Shown: positions 37,463 through 48,967, counted from the first letter of the stretch. The stretch: DNA of 64,000 nucleotides from Nereocystis luetkeana (GCA_031213475.1 JARUPZ010000009.1:8341601-8405600), one strand, 5' to 3'. Program-made: numbers and translations. Notes: generated by a model not told the origin, from the letters alone.

Positions 37463-38089
37463 GGGGGGAGTGGTTTGGTACCATTACCCCCCCAGCGCAT
37501 GATTTTTTGTTCACATGACGTCATGTGATATATTGAAGAAACTGTGTGAAAGTTGTGAAAACAAAATCGTAAGTGATACCCGGGGTACTGGCACGTACAA
37601 TAAGTACAGTGGGCGCGGTGTGCTTCAGGGTGCTTTGATTTTCTTGTTCATTGTGTAAATATATGTGTGTCGCGCAGGTTGCGCTTGTAAGTTTCAATAA
37701 TTTTCTGCGTTTTATCAAAGGCTGTGGCAATCATAAGAACTCGGGTGGGAACGGCTGTAACTTCACACCAAATATGATTGAGGAGATTATGAAAGCGGAT
37801 TCGTAATCCCCGCCTACACTTTACCACACCCTGAAATTTTCAGAGTGACCAGATCATTTTTAAAACCCGGGGATAGTTCGCCACCATCCCCGGTTTTGGC
37901 GTTTTCGCGAATTCGCCGCCTGGAAATAGGAAAATGCGTTAAAAACGACCCGAATTGCGTGCCAGTAACCCGATTCATCATACAGACACTCTGCCTGTTA
38001 CCGAACACGATTTTCTTTGGTGCCGTTCTTTTTTGGGGGTAGACCGGAGGATCCACCCCCGCCTCAGGATCTACCCTCTCCTTAACTCC

Positions 38090-39445
38090 AGTCAACTTGA
38101 GCTTCGAGACGAGGTCGGGTACTGGCGGTGGGTATTGCACCGGTTGTAGTCTCTCACCCGGCAGGCGGAGCAAAAACACGACGCCAAAGAGGTGCACAGC
38201 TGGTGTTCTGCAGCAATCTTCTCTACACGAACCACCTCGTCCCCTGGCACCGGACCCTCCTCCTGTTCCTCCGACCCTCCCGACATTTCTGAATCCTCTA
38301 ATTCCTCCCCCGGCCACCTGCACGCGCGGTCTCCGTACCCTGCCGCCGCGCCTGGTACCTATAGAGCCCCCCCCCCCCCCCTTCCCCCCTCCCTCCCCCT
38401 CCTCCTCCTCCTCTTCTCCATCGTAGCCCGTAAGCCTCACATTTATCTTCCGCTTTCTGTTGCAGCGCCTGGGGCCATCAGCCCCCCCCCCCCCCCCACC
38501 CCCCCCCCTCCTTGTCACAGTCCCCCTGCCCATCCACCCTTTTGACCCCCTGCTCTGGGGTCGATGGAACATGCGTCCTGGCCGTTAGCACCTTGAGCCC
38601 CGTCCCCTCCACCTCCCCCGCATCCCCTCCGTTCGCCGCCAACCAACCCCCCGCCATGACATCCGTGGTGGGGACCTCGGGTCTAGCCGTGTTGGTCCCG
38701 ATGAAAAGGTACATGTCGCGTGTACCGGGGATACTCTTCGGTTCCAGCTGTGGCCTGGGTACCTCCTCCGGTCCGACGAAGTCAACGTGCACACATCGGA
38801 TACGATACGGAGGCCACGTGGCGAGATACTCGGCGATATGCTTCTTTCCGATATGATCAAAGTACTCCTTCAAGAAGCACACCACGCCGGCCGCGCCGGC
38901 GATTTGGTTGCCACGAACCTCGGATCTCTCCATCGCATTCTTGCCCCCCCCCACCGATGCCGTCGTGACAGCCTTCGATATGAGAGGTTGCCGCAAAGTG
39001 GTGCTCTACATTGAAGCCGATCCGCCGCACACTGTCGGACGAAAATCGGAAGTTGCGCCTGCTCTTGTACTGCTACGCGCACTCGTCCGTGATCATATTC
39101 ATGCGGGGCGTCCTGTTGTCCTCCCGAGCCCTTCGCGGTTTCTGCGGATCCCTTACCTTCCAAGTAGTAGTCAGCGATCTGAGACAGCGCATGGAGATGG
39201 AAGTCGAAGTCGTGGACAGGGTCCTCGAAAGCCACCCACAGTTGCGGGCTGAAATGCACGATAAGGCACCATGAGGGTGCCTCGCACACGTCCGGACGCT
39301 CAAGGGTATGTGGGAGTACTTCTCGATGAAGTCTGGCGGCGGGGTAGGCGTTGATCGTGTTTACCACTTTGGTTGGCTCCCTCGTGTCGTAGAAAGTGGT
39401 GGTGATACGCAGACCGAAGTTGTGTCGCGCCCACGCCTGCTTCAT
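38090..39445 (-). pseudogene. Decayed transposon-type protein with DECA-QYKSR / HHFAATSH motifs
   Basis: Read on the minus strand from 39,445, blocks appear in order across more than one frame: LWVAFEDPVHDFDFHLHALS; ITDECA then QYKSRRNFRFSS; VRRIGFNVEHHFAATSHIEG then CHDGIGG; NAMERSEVRGNQIAGAAGVV; and near the end a small Cys cluster, SCFCSACRVRDYNRC. This resembles a widespread eukaryotic protein family with the signature (S/T)DGC-x-x-Q(Y/F)K-x-R ... H(F/Y)(F/Y)A-x-x-H-x-x-G-x-x-DG-x-GG, usually found in many genomic copies and probably transposon-derived. There are at least two interruptions, one of them an in-frame stop between DECA and QYKSR, so the copy is dead as sequenced. A GTAAGG donor-like site follows DYYLEG near 39,153. 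The 38,340-38,520 part is C/T-rich and low complexity. Confidence 0.5.
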
Positions 39446-39449
39446 GACG

Positions 39450-41535
39450 TCCTTCTTTAGATCCTACTAGCATCGAGCGTCGGCACTATCCTGGGGTCGT
39501 GACCGCCGGGCCCCGCGACCCAGCCTGAGCGTCACCCACAACAGAGCTTCCCACGTCGAATTTTTCTCTGAGCACCTATCCGAGTGGCTCTACCTCCCCT
39601 AAATCGGTCAAGCAGAGTCGATTGGAGCGATGGTATGTAAAACAAAAGTTCGGGAAAGGGGCGAAAACAATAGTTTGGAGCTGTTCCGGAGCCAAGGGGA
39701 ACTGTTTTTTTTCATACCACTTCTTTAAACCTCTGTTTTGGGTGTTTCAGAGCGAACCAAAAGGTCGTTTTTTGTTTGTTTGTTTTTAGGGTGAACATCG
39801 TTACTAATCTTCAGCTCGGAACCCTCCCTCGAAGTCGGAAAAACACAACAATCAATAATCATCACCGAACAGGTGGTACCTGATGGAGCCCACATGCATT
39901 TGTTGTTCGAAGCACACGGCAGGAAGAACAATCCCAACCCCAAAACGTGCCGAGAATGTACAGCTTTCATGCCTGGACTCTCGGCCCTCCAAAGGCACTA
40001 GCTTTGACCGGATCTTGAAACGAAAAAACTGTACACCTCCTTTGACGTCGTCGTTTGAGCGTGTGCGCCAAAACGAGCACGATCACCTTTGGTCCTATTC
40101 TTGTTCGGAAACGTTAAGAGTAAGTTTGATTTCGGTTTTTCTACTTTTCATTTTTGCGCACATGTTTTATCTTGCTAGAACGATGCCCCCTACTATTTCC
40201 CCCTCTGGTGGAATAGCAGCTTCTCGGCAACAAGGAGCGCTTGAATGGTAAACGCGAAAGTAGAAGAACCGTATAACGCAGGGTCACACAAGATGATTTC
40301 GTTTCTCTCGTCTTTTGTTTTGTCCTTTTCATCTAGCTCCTAGGAAGTTGCCACCTCGGCAATCAACCGAACAAGCAAAGGTTGCGTACCCTCCCGGTAC
40401 GTGCCTCCCCTACCTTCCGGGCATGGGCAAAACATTTTCACTCTTTGTCTATTTTCATTGAATGTCGCTAACTCACGATGTCGCGCTACCAGCTTGGCTT
40501 CTTTTCTGAATGAATAGGTCCTTACGAGGACCCCCTCGGTGATACTTGCACTCACGAAGATGATCATATTAGGCACTGGGTTCATGATAAAATGAAAAAA
40601 ATCCCCCCTATTTTGTTTGTTCGAATCGTCGTTCAAATTAAAGGACACGACTTCGTGCGAAAGGCGGTGGTGACAATCTCTCGCCCAAAACACCGAACCA
40701 AAAACATCTCGTATGTAGCGAGTCGATGAGCCGACAGCGAGGAAGCCGAACAACTGCACACACGTAAAAATAATGGAATTAAGAGTGTCTTCGAGAACTA
40801 CGCTGCCCGATGCACCGCACAGGATAACGCCATCCGCACGCGCCGGAGGTTGAGGCGACATGAGTAGTGCTTGGGCGAGTTTGCATCCGTGATCGTGATC
40901 GGCGCGATTTTGTTGTCAGGCTTGGGTTTGGTGAGTTATCGTCCAGAGCGGACGTTTACATTTCAGTTGATCTAACTATTGATCTGCGACATTGTTTGGG
41001 GGGTCTTCTCTGTCACAAGAACTGCAATGAAACACAAGATATCTCTTCAGGGCACGCCGACCGTAAGCGACGTTGCTCGAAATAAAACCGCGCGAAACAC
41101 ACGTGTCTCAATCAGTTTCTGGTTTTCCGTTTTGACGCGTATTTTGATCTGTCTCGGCACGTCGGAGCTTCGTATTAGCTCGCCCTAGACTTGTCTAACC
41201 ACGTCGTAGGTTTGCCCCGGGGAGTCTTAGATTGTACCCGGTATTTGAGAAGTCTTGGTCCGTATTTTCCTGGCGTGTTGGGAGAAAATATTTTTCTGAC
41301 GCCCGCGAGGGGGATCGCGTACGAATCTATAGCACACAATGAATCGCAAAAATCACTGCACACGATAAGTATATGTTCGTTGCCATTAAGCAGAATTTTG
41401 GTACTAGCAACGCGAGTACAGATCTGGGCACATAAAAAAAAACACTCAAGAAAGCTCCTCAACACTACGACAGTAGTCAAGAGGACACAACAGGCGAGTT
41501 TACATTGCGAGTTCCCCGCCCTGGTCACATGGTAC
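39450..41535. other. Mostly featureless; one weak open frame
   Basis: Apart from the frame at 40,340-40,861 nothing recognisable is seen. Several T-rich runs occur (39,700-39,790, 40,300-40,330). Confidence 0.4.
40340..40861 (-). CDS. Hypothetical protein, 173 codons, or an exon
   Basis: An ATG-initiated frame (MSPQPPARADGVILCG...) of 173 residues with one hydrophobic stretch (SIIFTCVQLFGFLAVG, about residues 29-44). I recognise no family. A stretch reading TATTTTTACGTGTGTGCAG lies inside the frame just before the codons for LFGFLAVG and would be a good 3' splice site, so the real coding part, if any, may be an exon starting there. The frame is free of the repeats that fill neighbouring regions. 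There is no other support, so it may be chance. Confidence 0.2.
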   Translation of the reverse strand: MSPQPPARADGVILCGASGSVVLEDTLNSIIFTCVQLFGFLAVGSSTRYIRDVFGSVFWARDCHHRLSHEVVSFNLNDDSNKQNRGDFFHFIMNPVPNMIIFVSASITEGVLVRTYSFRKEAKLVARHRELATFNENRQRVKMFCPCPEGRGGTYREGTQPLLVRLIAEVATS

Positions 41536-41539
41536 GTAC

Positions 41540-41882
41540 GTGTGTCGAGACGCATGCTACACAAGAGTTGGACCACCAATGTTTGGGGCCTTCTCCCTCG
41601 GGGAGTTGATACCTTATCCAAACACTCACGTACGGGTGTCGAGGCGCATGCCACAGAAGAGTTGGACCATAAATGTCTGAGGTGTCCTCACTTGGGTAGC
41701 TGATACCTTATCCAAACACTGACCTGAGTACAACTCAAATTGCGTCCAGTTAAAAACTCCCTCAACTATACAAAAACTCGTTTTTCGAAACAGGGTAGGC
41801 CTTCGGACGATGTTGGGTTACCCGTCTTCCAGAAACACTTTCAGCGGAAATGAGCCAACTATATCGTAAAACACGTATCGTG
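41540..41882. mobile_element. MITE family H, copy H3, with internal 95-bp duplication
   Basis: The right two thirds (41,730-41,882) matches H1 and H2 through AAAACTCGTTTTTCGAAACA, CCTTCGGACGATGTTGGGTT and TCAGCGGAAATGAGCC. The left third is doubled in tandem: the block beginning TGTCGAGACGCATGCTACA at about 41,542 repeats 95 bp later as TGTCGAGGCGCATGCCACA, each ending in TGATACCTTATCCAAACACT. The open frames here on both strands are by-products. Confidence 0.55.
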
Positions 41883-41884
41883 AC

Positions 41885-43075
41885 AATGTATAACAGTATA
41901 TGCTGGGTATTTGGTATTTTTGGCAATATTTAGAACTCACTGCATTCCGACACTGCCTCGGTATGACAGTCAGCAGCGTGTTCTCAACCTTGGCATAATT
42001 TTCATAGTATTCCAACGAAGCAGCCAGCGGGAATGAAACACGAAAAAAGTGCAACCGCTAAACTAAACGTTTTCTTACGCGTACCAGGTATCAAGGAAAA
42101 ACACACGCTCGCGCGCACAAGTTCCTGGCGTACAGTAGTCACTTCGAGACCCAACCCACCAGTGGCATGTGCAGCCAACAGGCTGACCTCTAATGGTATT
42201 GCTGTGTTGTACAAAAACTAAACATTGCTCTATCTTCAAGCGTTTGGTCCCCCAAACGGGAGTTACAGCAGATCCGTCCCGGTCAATGCTCCTTCAACAC
42301 AATTGGACGTCATTACTACACACCAGCCTCATGATTTACAAGTACACACAACGATATCTCGGTGTCAGGCGCAACAGGGTTTCGACGCCGCCGGGTCCTC
42401 CGAAAACAACATGACAAGTGAGACGCGGTGAGCAGAAGAGGCTAAGCAGACCTGAGGCAATCAAGCCGTCGGGAAAGTCGGCAGAACGCGACGTATGCAT
42501 GATGGTTTCGAGATTGGCGCCGAAGAAAGATCGTCAGGCGATACCAGCATGGAACTGCTGACCGACTCCGGCCTCTATCGATATAGAATGCCGTTGCAGG
42601 GGTCACTCGTACCCTGGCTTCTGAGAGCGTCTCCGTCGCAAAGATTTTTTAACAAGAAAATAATAGTGGGACGGCAGCTGTACTACTGGGTAAATGCCCG
42701 GGGATGAAACAGTTGTGTGAGTGATGCGTTCTTTCTGGCGTGAGTTGTGTGGCGGCTTGGGGATGGCCGATGATTCATATCGCGATTGCTTTTTTCAGAC
42801 GAAAAATCTCCACCTCGAAAGTTTTGGGGGGAGAGTAGAATGCCCGCGGAAACCGGGAAGCAACGTGGGCGTCCAAACCAGTACGCTGAATAAAACCCAA
42901 GTGAATGAATCAACCCACCTGGTGTTCAAGTTGTGTCCTCAAGCTCGCCGTGCAAGTGGCGATCCTTAGAGACGTGCTCAGTGGAACCAGGGTATATAGT
43001 TACACGGCAAAAATATCTGTCAAGATGGCATAACCATTGGGACAGCTCTCTTGAGTGTGAAACGAATCAAGACGA
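41885..43075. other. No gene seen
   Basis: Unremarkable sequence. A frame at 42,495-42,707 has no recognisable content. One TACCAGGTA lies at 42,082-42,090. Confidence 0.4.
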
Positions 43076-43079
43076 AGTA

Positions 43080-43310
43080 AACGAAACGTGTAAAGCTATT
43101 GGACTGACCACGCGATCCTCTCCTACGCGAAGACCCTCAACATGACACGCTGCGAATTTTGCTCAATGGCCATCTTCAAATGGCCGCACGTTTTGGCGGG
43201 GCCCTAGGCATGTCAAAGCAACGAGTGATTACTGACCCGGGTAATGCTCTGGACGATGGCTGGCCGGGAGAAGCCGAAACCTCGTGGACGATGAAATATC
43301 ATAAGATCAA
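43080..43310 (+). mobile_element. Fossil fragment of the LINE at 51.6-54.3 kb
   Basis: It aligns in the same orientation with about 53,680-53,885, the C-terminal part of the LINE ORF. Examples are CTCTCCTACGCGAAGACCCT against CTCTCGTACGCGAAGGCCCT, and GGTAATGCTCTGGACGATGG against GGTAATGCTCGGGACGATAG. The translated remnant keeps ILSYAKTLNMTRCE, then a degenerate stretch, then RVMLWTMAGREKPRP in shifted frames. It is a short, old, broken copy with several indels. Nothing upstream in it was recognised as RT. Confidence 0.75.
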
Positions 43311-43379
43311 GCAAGCCAGCGGGATCACGTTTGACACGAAACCGTGCCGAAACTAATTTAAGCCGTGCAAAACCGTGAC

Positions 43380-43830
43380 CCTATTGCACCGTTCCGCGAC
43401 CGATGGAACGGCAGTTATTGTACTGTTTCAGGTTGACCGCACCGTTCAAAAACCGATCTAACGGTCTTTGGCACCGTATCGTTACGCACACGGTGCGGTT
43501 TGGCTTTATGATATTTCCCACGGTGCGGTTCGGTGCGGTTTTCCGTTAGTGTGAATCCTACGGTCCTTTTCGGTTGTGTGATAAATCCTACGGTGCACGG
43601 TTCGGTGCGGTTTTCAAGCATCGGAGATGCTACGGTGCGGTTCGGTGCGGCTTTAGAAAGTCGGAAATATAACGGTGCGGTTCGGTTATTTTTGAAATCC
43701 TCCGGTGCGGATCGGTGCGGTTTTCCTATTTCGTAAAACCTATGTTGCGGTTCCATGCAGTTTTCCTGGAGGCAAATATCATCCGGTGCGTTGCGGTGGG
43801 GTTAACCGCACCGAACCGCACCAAACCGAT
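43380..43830. repeat. Degenerate CGGTGCGGTT array
   Basis: Irregular units of about 30-45 bp built on CGGTGCGGTTCGGTGCGGTT with AT-rich spacers such as AAATCCTAC. Units lie near 43,500, 43,525, 43,590, 43,631, 43,674, 43,704, 43,743 and 43,783. The right end (AACCGCACCGAACCGCACC, 43,803-43,821) is inverted relative to the array, so a large hairpin is possible. A 21-bp tandem doublet (TGGAAATATCGAAGATCTTT) follows at 43,857-43,898. Confidence 0.75.
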
Positions 43831-44302
43831 AGGAAAAGCCGCAGCGTAAAGAACCCTGGAAATATCGAAGATCTTTCTGGAAATATCGAAGATCTTTCAT
43901 CTTCAATGTTATCTCCCACAAAGGTGCGTCACCTCACTCATCACCCGAGCACCTCGCACCTTCAACGTATGTATGCTAGCTTTCACTTCATGTGGTACAG
44001 TGGGCTGTTGGGGGTATGGTATATGGGGAAAACACATAATGTGGTATGGTTCGTTTGTCATCTGGTGAGATGATACCGTGTGGGGATGTATTATATGGCT
44101 CAATCTGACTGATGGTACGGGGTATGATATATTTGAGTATATAAGGCCCGTACGGGTAGAATATATCGAACGAACATCATACGCAACAAGATATCGACCA
44201 CTGCAATTTTTTCGAAAATATAAGACATGGCGGACAGACAGACCGACAGATTTTGAATTACCAACATTGTGACTTAGTTGTACAAACTGAGAATGACGTT
44301 CA

Positions 44303-45030
44303 GGCCGTTTCCTATGCGGTTCGATTTTGAGCTTCAGATTTGTGTTTTTCAAACTCAAAAACGAATGACCCTGCTCATGCAGTCCAAATATGCCAAGTCC
44401 GACCGAACAAAAACCGATTTGAGAATCCGATGACCCAAGCTGTCGGACTTTGGCCCAAAATCCGACGACCTGGGTCATCACATGTTGGCCCACAATCCGA
44501 CGACCTGGGTCATCAGATTTTCAAATCGGAAAATGGCATGCTCTCTAAAATGAAGATGTTATCCATGACCGCAAACAGCAGGAGCAGAACGATCGATGAG
44601 TTGGATGGTGACAGAGCGGTATACCGACGTTGCTTCGCGCCCGACACTCGGGCGGCAGGGGGGGGCGTCCCTCCGTGGCCAAACTAGAACTCGGCACGCA
44701 CCTCTCCGTGGATACAGACGAGTACTCGTAGACTACACTGCTGTACAGCAGCAGCAGCAGCCAGTCACAAAATGGGTCACAAAATACCAAGACAGCTAGG
44801 CTCTTGCGCACTCGCCACGTCCCCTTTCCACCCGATCAGAGGTAGTAAGCCTTGGCTCGCACGGCTGCGTCCTACGCGCAGGGCAGCGCACCCCGCGCGT
44901 CTCATTCCGGCGCCAAACCACAAAAACAGCAGGTGGACTCGGCGTTTGCTCGAATCTCTACATACAATAAATTTGATTTTTCCGCACAGGAAGACTGTTT
45001 CGATTTGCCAACTCCACATATGAAAATAGT
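44303..45030 (+). mobile_element. TIR family E, copy E1 (right end lost)
   Basis: It aligns with E2 at 61,352-62,345 from CAGGCCGTTTCCTATGCGG to TTTGCCAACTCCACAT. It has E's left inverted repeat and the internal foldback segment (GATGACCCAAG ... CTGGGTCATC, here partly doubled at 44,430-44,520). It lacks the right terminal repeat and the SINE insertion present in E2. No coding region was recognised. Probably a non-autonomous DNA transposon. Confidence 0.75.
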
Positions 45031-45165
45031 CATATCAAATCGAGTAACTTCTTCAATTCAGGTGAAATGAAACAAATACCCGTCAATACAGGAGAACTGT
45101 TGTCAACTTGTGTGCGATGGTAGTTGCGGGAATCGACTCGATTGAATACCCTCAACTTCGTCCTA

Positions 45166-45250
45166 TACATCCCGTCGTCCTCTGTAGCTTGGTTGGTGAT
45201 GCGCGTGCCTATCAATAACAACTTCGTGGGTTCAAGTCTCACCGAGTGTA
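45166..45250 (+). other. tRNA-like sequence (relic or SINE head)
   Basis: An A-box-like TAGCTTGGTTGG is followed after about 35 bp by a B-box-like GGGTTCAAGTCTC. The latter sits in a good T-arm: GTGGG-TTCAAGT-CTCAC pairs at 5 of 5 positions, one as G-T. The acceptor stem does not pair well, so a working tRNA gene is unlikely. Confidence 0.35.
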
Positions 45251-45299
45251 GTGTATGCTCGCAAGGACTTTCTGTAGCAGAAAACAATTGACTAGCGGA

Positions 45300-45980
45300 A
45301 AGCGCGAGTTATAGATGCGTCCGATGAAAATGGACTTACCGGTGGGAATGCTGAATAAAAAAAACCCTCATGAGCGAAAATATATTTAGGCACGTACCGG
45401 GGGGGGAGAAGGTGTGACACCTGTGACCACGGCTTGTCCAGAAGTTCACCAAGCATAAACACTCCTACGCGCTAGCCTGGAAAGTTGAAGTGATTATAAA
45501 AGTATAAAAACATATGAACATCTCCACTTTGAATAATACGTGGTTTACTAAACCAAAAGCAAATTATGCTGAAACGTCGCGGCTTCCGTTTCTCATCTCG
45601 AGATATCTGTCCTGAACTGAAATCCAGTAAGCAAGAGTTTATTTGTGGATGTTGGTCCTCTTTATTTTCGTTGTTTTTTTATCGGAATCAAACTGGCTCT
45701 CTATTTCCCTTTATTTGTCTTACACCAGGTAACAGGTACCAGGTATATCATAACTGCACTTTCGAAAACAATCTGGATGTTGAAAATAGAACCATCTCGA
45801 CAAGAAAATTATTCTGTTTCTCCAAATATAGTTATTTTGTTCCATACGGTAATAAAAAGAGTCATATATCTTTCTTCGGATGCCGGTCAAATTTACAAGA
45901 AAGCCTCAGCATTCCGTTTCGTGGCTCGAGTTCTTATTTGCCTCGAATGAATTAAGTCAGATCCATACCATTCGCAGCCC
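45300..45980. other. No gene seen
   Basis: AT-rich sequence. Plus-strand frames near 45,566-45,955 show no domain. TACCAGGTA occurs at 45,737-45,745 beside CACCAGGTA at 45,722. Confidence 0.4.
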
Positions 45981-45984
45981 GGTC

Positions 45985-46510
45985 GACCATCTATTATGGG
46001 TGGCGATGCCTATTGTTGGACACAACCGCCTCCCTATTGTTGGCGGCATCAGAAGCTTCGGTGGTCGTCAAGAATGGCCATCGACAAGCATTATTATTCC
46101 ACGGTGTTCTTATGCGATAATCTATTGTGAAATCACGCCCAACAGCTTCTTGTGGGTGACAATGGCTATTGATGGACAAAATTGCGTGTCTATTGTTGGT
46201 GGCAATAGCCAGCAGTAGGCAGACGTTTCAGTCTACGAGTACTGTTCAAACAATATATATCGCGGTTGCTTTCGCAAGAACGTTTGTTCAGGACAATGGC
46301 CATCTATGAACAACATCGTGACTCCATTCGGTAGGGCAACGCGTATTGTGTCATTTGCCGGAAAAAAAAATGTTCCCTGACCATATATATTTCGATATAC
46401 AGCGTTGACAGTCAGTTGTCGTTAACAATATCTATCTATAGACAGCGTTGACAGTCCATCGTGGTTTACAGCAGTCTTTACCGGTAGACAGTGCTGCTAG
46501 TTTATTGTGG
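45985..46510. repeat. Degenerate repeats (CTATTGTTGG, ATAGACAGCGTTGACAG)
   Basis: Two units of about 130-150 bp share GGTGRCRATGSCTATTG(T/A)TGG and GTCTATTGTTGGYGGCA (about 46,000-46,215). Shorter units follow with ATAGACAGCGTTGACAG and TACCGGTAGACAGTGCTGCT (46,400-46,500). Similar decayed motifs around (A/T)CGATAGCC(A/G) occur at 46,915-46,955, 48,800-48,950 and 55,165-55,380. Confidence 0.5.
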
Positions 46511-46511
46511 T

Positions 46512-46870
46512 TCAAAAAATGTTTTTTTATTTTTTTGCTCATCACATTTTTTATCTTCGCCCATTTGCTCTCCTTCCAACTCGTAACTCAGATCCGGCGT
46601 CACATGGCAGGCTCTTCCACCCCCTTCCCGCTACGGTACGTGCCTTCATTTTTATCGCGAGAAGATCTCAGCCTTTTCTTCCCTCGTCGACTCGCACCGA
46701 ATTGTGCCTACCCACGCTGCAAGGCGCTCTCAACAATTGAATCATTTTATATATCTTTTCACTTTTGCAAATATAGTCAAAGTCCGACCCACCTGGGGCT
46801 CGAACCCAGGACTCAAACAAGTAGAATTCGAGGTTAACCACTTGAATCACCGGGGCGACCGGCTTTCTAT
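46512..46870 (-). mobile_element. tRNA-derived SINE, copy S1 (full length)
   Basis: Read on the minus strand it starts with a tRNA-like head (46,862-46,785): A box TGATTCAAGTGG and B box GGTTCGAGCCC, the latter inside a perfect T-arm (CTGGG-TTCGAGC-CCCAG). The body carries TTGTTGAGAGCGCC, GGCACAATTCGGTGCGAGTC and GACGAGGGAAGAAAAGGCTG. It ends in an A-rich tail, AAAAAAATAAAAAAAC. Two further copies without the head lie at 61,637-61,850 and 63,015-63,275. SINEs have no protein; the head would be a pol III promoter. Confidence 0.75.
46785..46862 (-). promoter_or_regulatory. Internal pol III promoter (A and B boxes) of SINE S1
   Basis: The A box TGATTCAAGTGG and B box GGTTCGAGCCC are about 45 bp apart on the minus strand, in tRNA-like positions. 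The T-stem is fully paired. The acceptor stem is not intact, so it is not called a tRNA gene. Confidence 0.6.
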
Positions 46871-47082
46871 CGTGAGGCAAAGTTGCCAGGCTGCTGTCGT
46901 GAACAGTATCTATTCATGCACGCTTTTTCGGGGCTACCGACTATAGCGGCAGTGTTCTATTTCCTTTTTATTGTCCCGGGTATATCCCAAGGGATAAGTA
47001 TAAAAAACACCGAGTACCAACGACAACAACATTTCCATCATTTTTTCATTTAAAATTTCGTTTTTTTTTCTATTTGATTGTT

Positions 47083-48335
47083 GTTGTTGTTCTCATATTT
47101 TGGCGAAGGAGTCGATGGTCACACGAAGGTGCTGGAGCCCTAGGAAGATCCGAAAAAAAAAAAAAAACGAAATTCGGCTGCCTCAAAATACACGAGACGA
47201 AGAAAGTGCACACAAGATAAAACCAATGCGCAAACTGAACTAACATGGCCGCGGGTATATCCTCTCAACTACAACATAGAGTACCCCCGTTCCCACAACT
47301 AACCAACTCGTGGTTGCTGACTACAGCGGATGCTGTCAGAAGTGCTGCCTGCACCGTACGAAACGCACGGTAGTCGTGAAAACGAAAGAGAAACATACCT
47401 GCCTGCTATCTGGAGTTCTGTCGGAGTGAAGACTCGCGGGTATGGAGTGAAAAAAGGAGCAATCGTACCTCACTACCACACGAATATCAACGATCGCCAT
47501 CTCTTCCTGGACTATCTGACCCAAAAAGGTGCAGCACAGTTATGATACCACGTCCCTGATAATTGCGTACCATAGGTTATTTCCCATGAAGCCTACGACA
47601 ACTCGTGAAACTACAAAGACCAGTGACGACATTTATAACAAGTTCCGGTAGATACTATTCTGCCTTGTGAAAAACAAGACCAGGAAAAAACAAACTATAA
47701 CTGCTTCTCTCGTGATGATAGTGTGCGCGCAGATCATGGGTCTCCGTGCACCGTCTTCCTGCCGCTTTTTATGGCCGCATCATCGCGTTGGACCAATCCA
47801 CCCGCTCCTTTGCGCGTGCACTCGTTGCCTTTCCCTTCCAGTCGTTTCCCTTTCTCCGTCATCCTGAAAAACAAAACGCTCTTCGCACTTGGGGTTCTGA
47901 TATGAAAAATAAAAATTCTCGCGCAGGGGGAGTTTAATCCGTCTCTTCCCCGCACGTCGACGCTCAGTCTCCCTCCGGCCTCGTCGTCTTTTCCAGCCTC
48001 CTACCTGCGCAATAGACTGTGCCGTAGTGTGGCCTGTGGTGGTGCCTGCCTCCGCGCACGGACACCCTGATTAAGCATTGCTGCTCTGCCGCAGCTGCCT
48101 AAAAAAGACGCGCGAATCGGAGGTCTCCGTGCCTGACGCACCACGTACGACCCAACTCTACTGCCGCCGGAGCCTCGCGGCCACAGGCAGCGGCAAGAAG
48201 GTATCACTCCTTGAGGGTGAGTCCGGCCTTACACCCGCCAGAAAGACCTACCCCACTCTCTATAAGCCTGATAGGGCATGCCTCGCAGCATTCCTTGCCG
48301 AGGCAGCAAGGGGAACGGAAGACAGGTATTGTATC
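47083..48335 (+). mobile_element. TIR family A, copy A1 (right end lost)
   Basis: It starts at the family's left terminal repeat (GTTGTTCTCA, then GGTCACACGAAGGTGCTGGA). It matches copy A3 throughout to GAGGCAGCAAGGGGAACGGA, then stops where repeat C1 begins. It contains a short frame also present in A2 and A3 (GSRENER... VKTRGY, 47,330-47,545) that is about 60-70 codons and of unknown meaning. Confidence 0.8.
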
Positions 48336-48610
48336 CTTTCGTTTCTCTTTTTCATAGAATGTGTGTGTGTGTCGTGCCTGACGTACCTACTATGATGACA
48401 TAGCATTGCATTGCCCACTGCTGTGCTTACTGCTGTGCATACATACGTGGCAACGTCGTATATCTCTGGCGTAGCTTTGTGACCACAGAATTTGTATCTC
48501 TTCTAGAATTGAAGAATCGGCTCGGACACTGGTTGTGCTGGATGTCAACGGGTAAAAAAAAACGGTTTAATGTGAAGAACACACACACGGCCGACAATGC
48601 AACACAGTAG
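48335..48610 (+). repeat. Dispersed repeat family C, copy C1
   Basis: It shares, in order, CATAGAATGTGTGTGT, ATGATGACATAGCATTGCA, GGCGTAGCTTTGTGACCACA, ATCGGCTCGGACACTGGTTG and GGTTTAATGTGAAGAACACA with C2 (54,780-55,155) and C3 (55,830-56,115). Inverted partial copies lie at 58,786-58,885 and 63,785-64,000. No terminal repeats or coding content were recognised. Confidence 0.75.
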
Positions 48611-48967
48611 TTAACCCCCTTGATGCCCACTCCTTGTTGTAGCCCTTTTTCACGCTATGCCATGCACCCATTTTGCTACTCGTCACTTTACACCGTGCAC
48701 TCGTTCCAAGCTGGTTGTGATCACAAGCTGAAACCAAGGCATCGCTTCGGCACGAAATACTGCAGTGCGTATTAAATCAGAGTACATTGTAGTTTTGAAA
48801 GCAGGCGGTTGATGGTGTCCATTCATGTACATTGTCGACCAAAGCTATATTCCCATCGGTTTCCATCTATATTAATGGCTAGTCACAAATATGATTCGAA
48901 ACGTGTCTACCGATAGCCGGTGCTGGCCACAATAGATTCAGCAAAAACATACGTGGTACCTGGTATA

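Noticed and set aside
41191-41703. 170-codon plus-strand frame and its 159-codon antisense partner
   Set aside because: Both overlap the duplicated part of MITE copy H3, so they are probably not coding.
46785-46862. Functional tRNA gene on the minus strand
   Set aside because: The A and B boxes and T-arm are good, but there is no intact acceptor stem and it continues into a SINE body with an A-rich tail.
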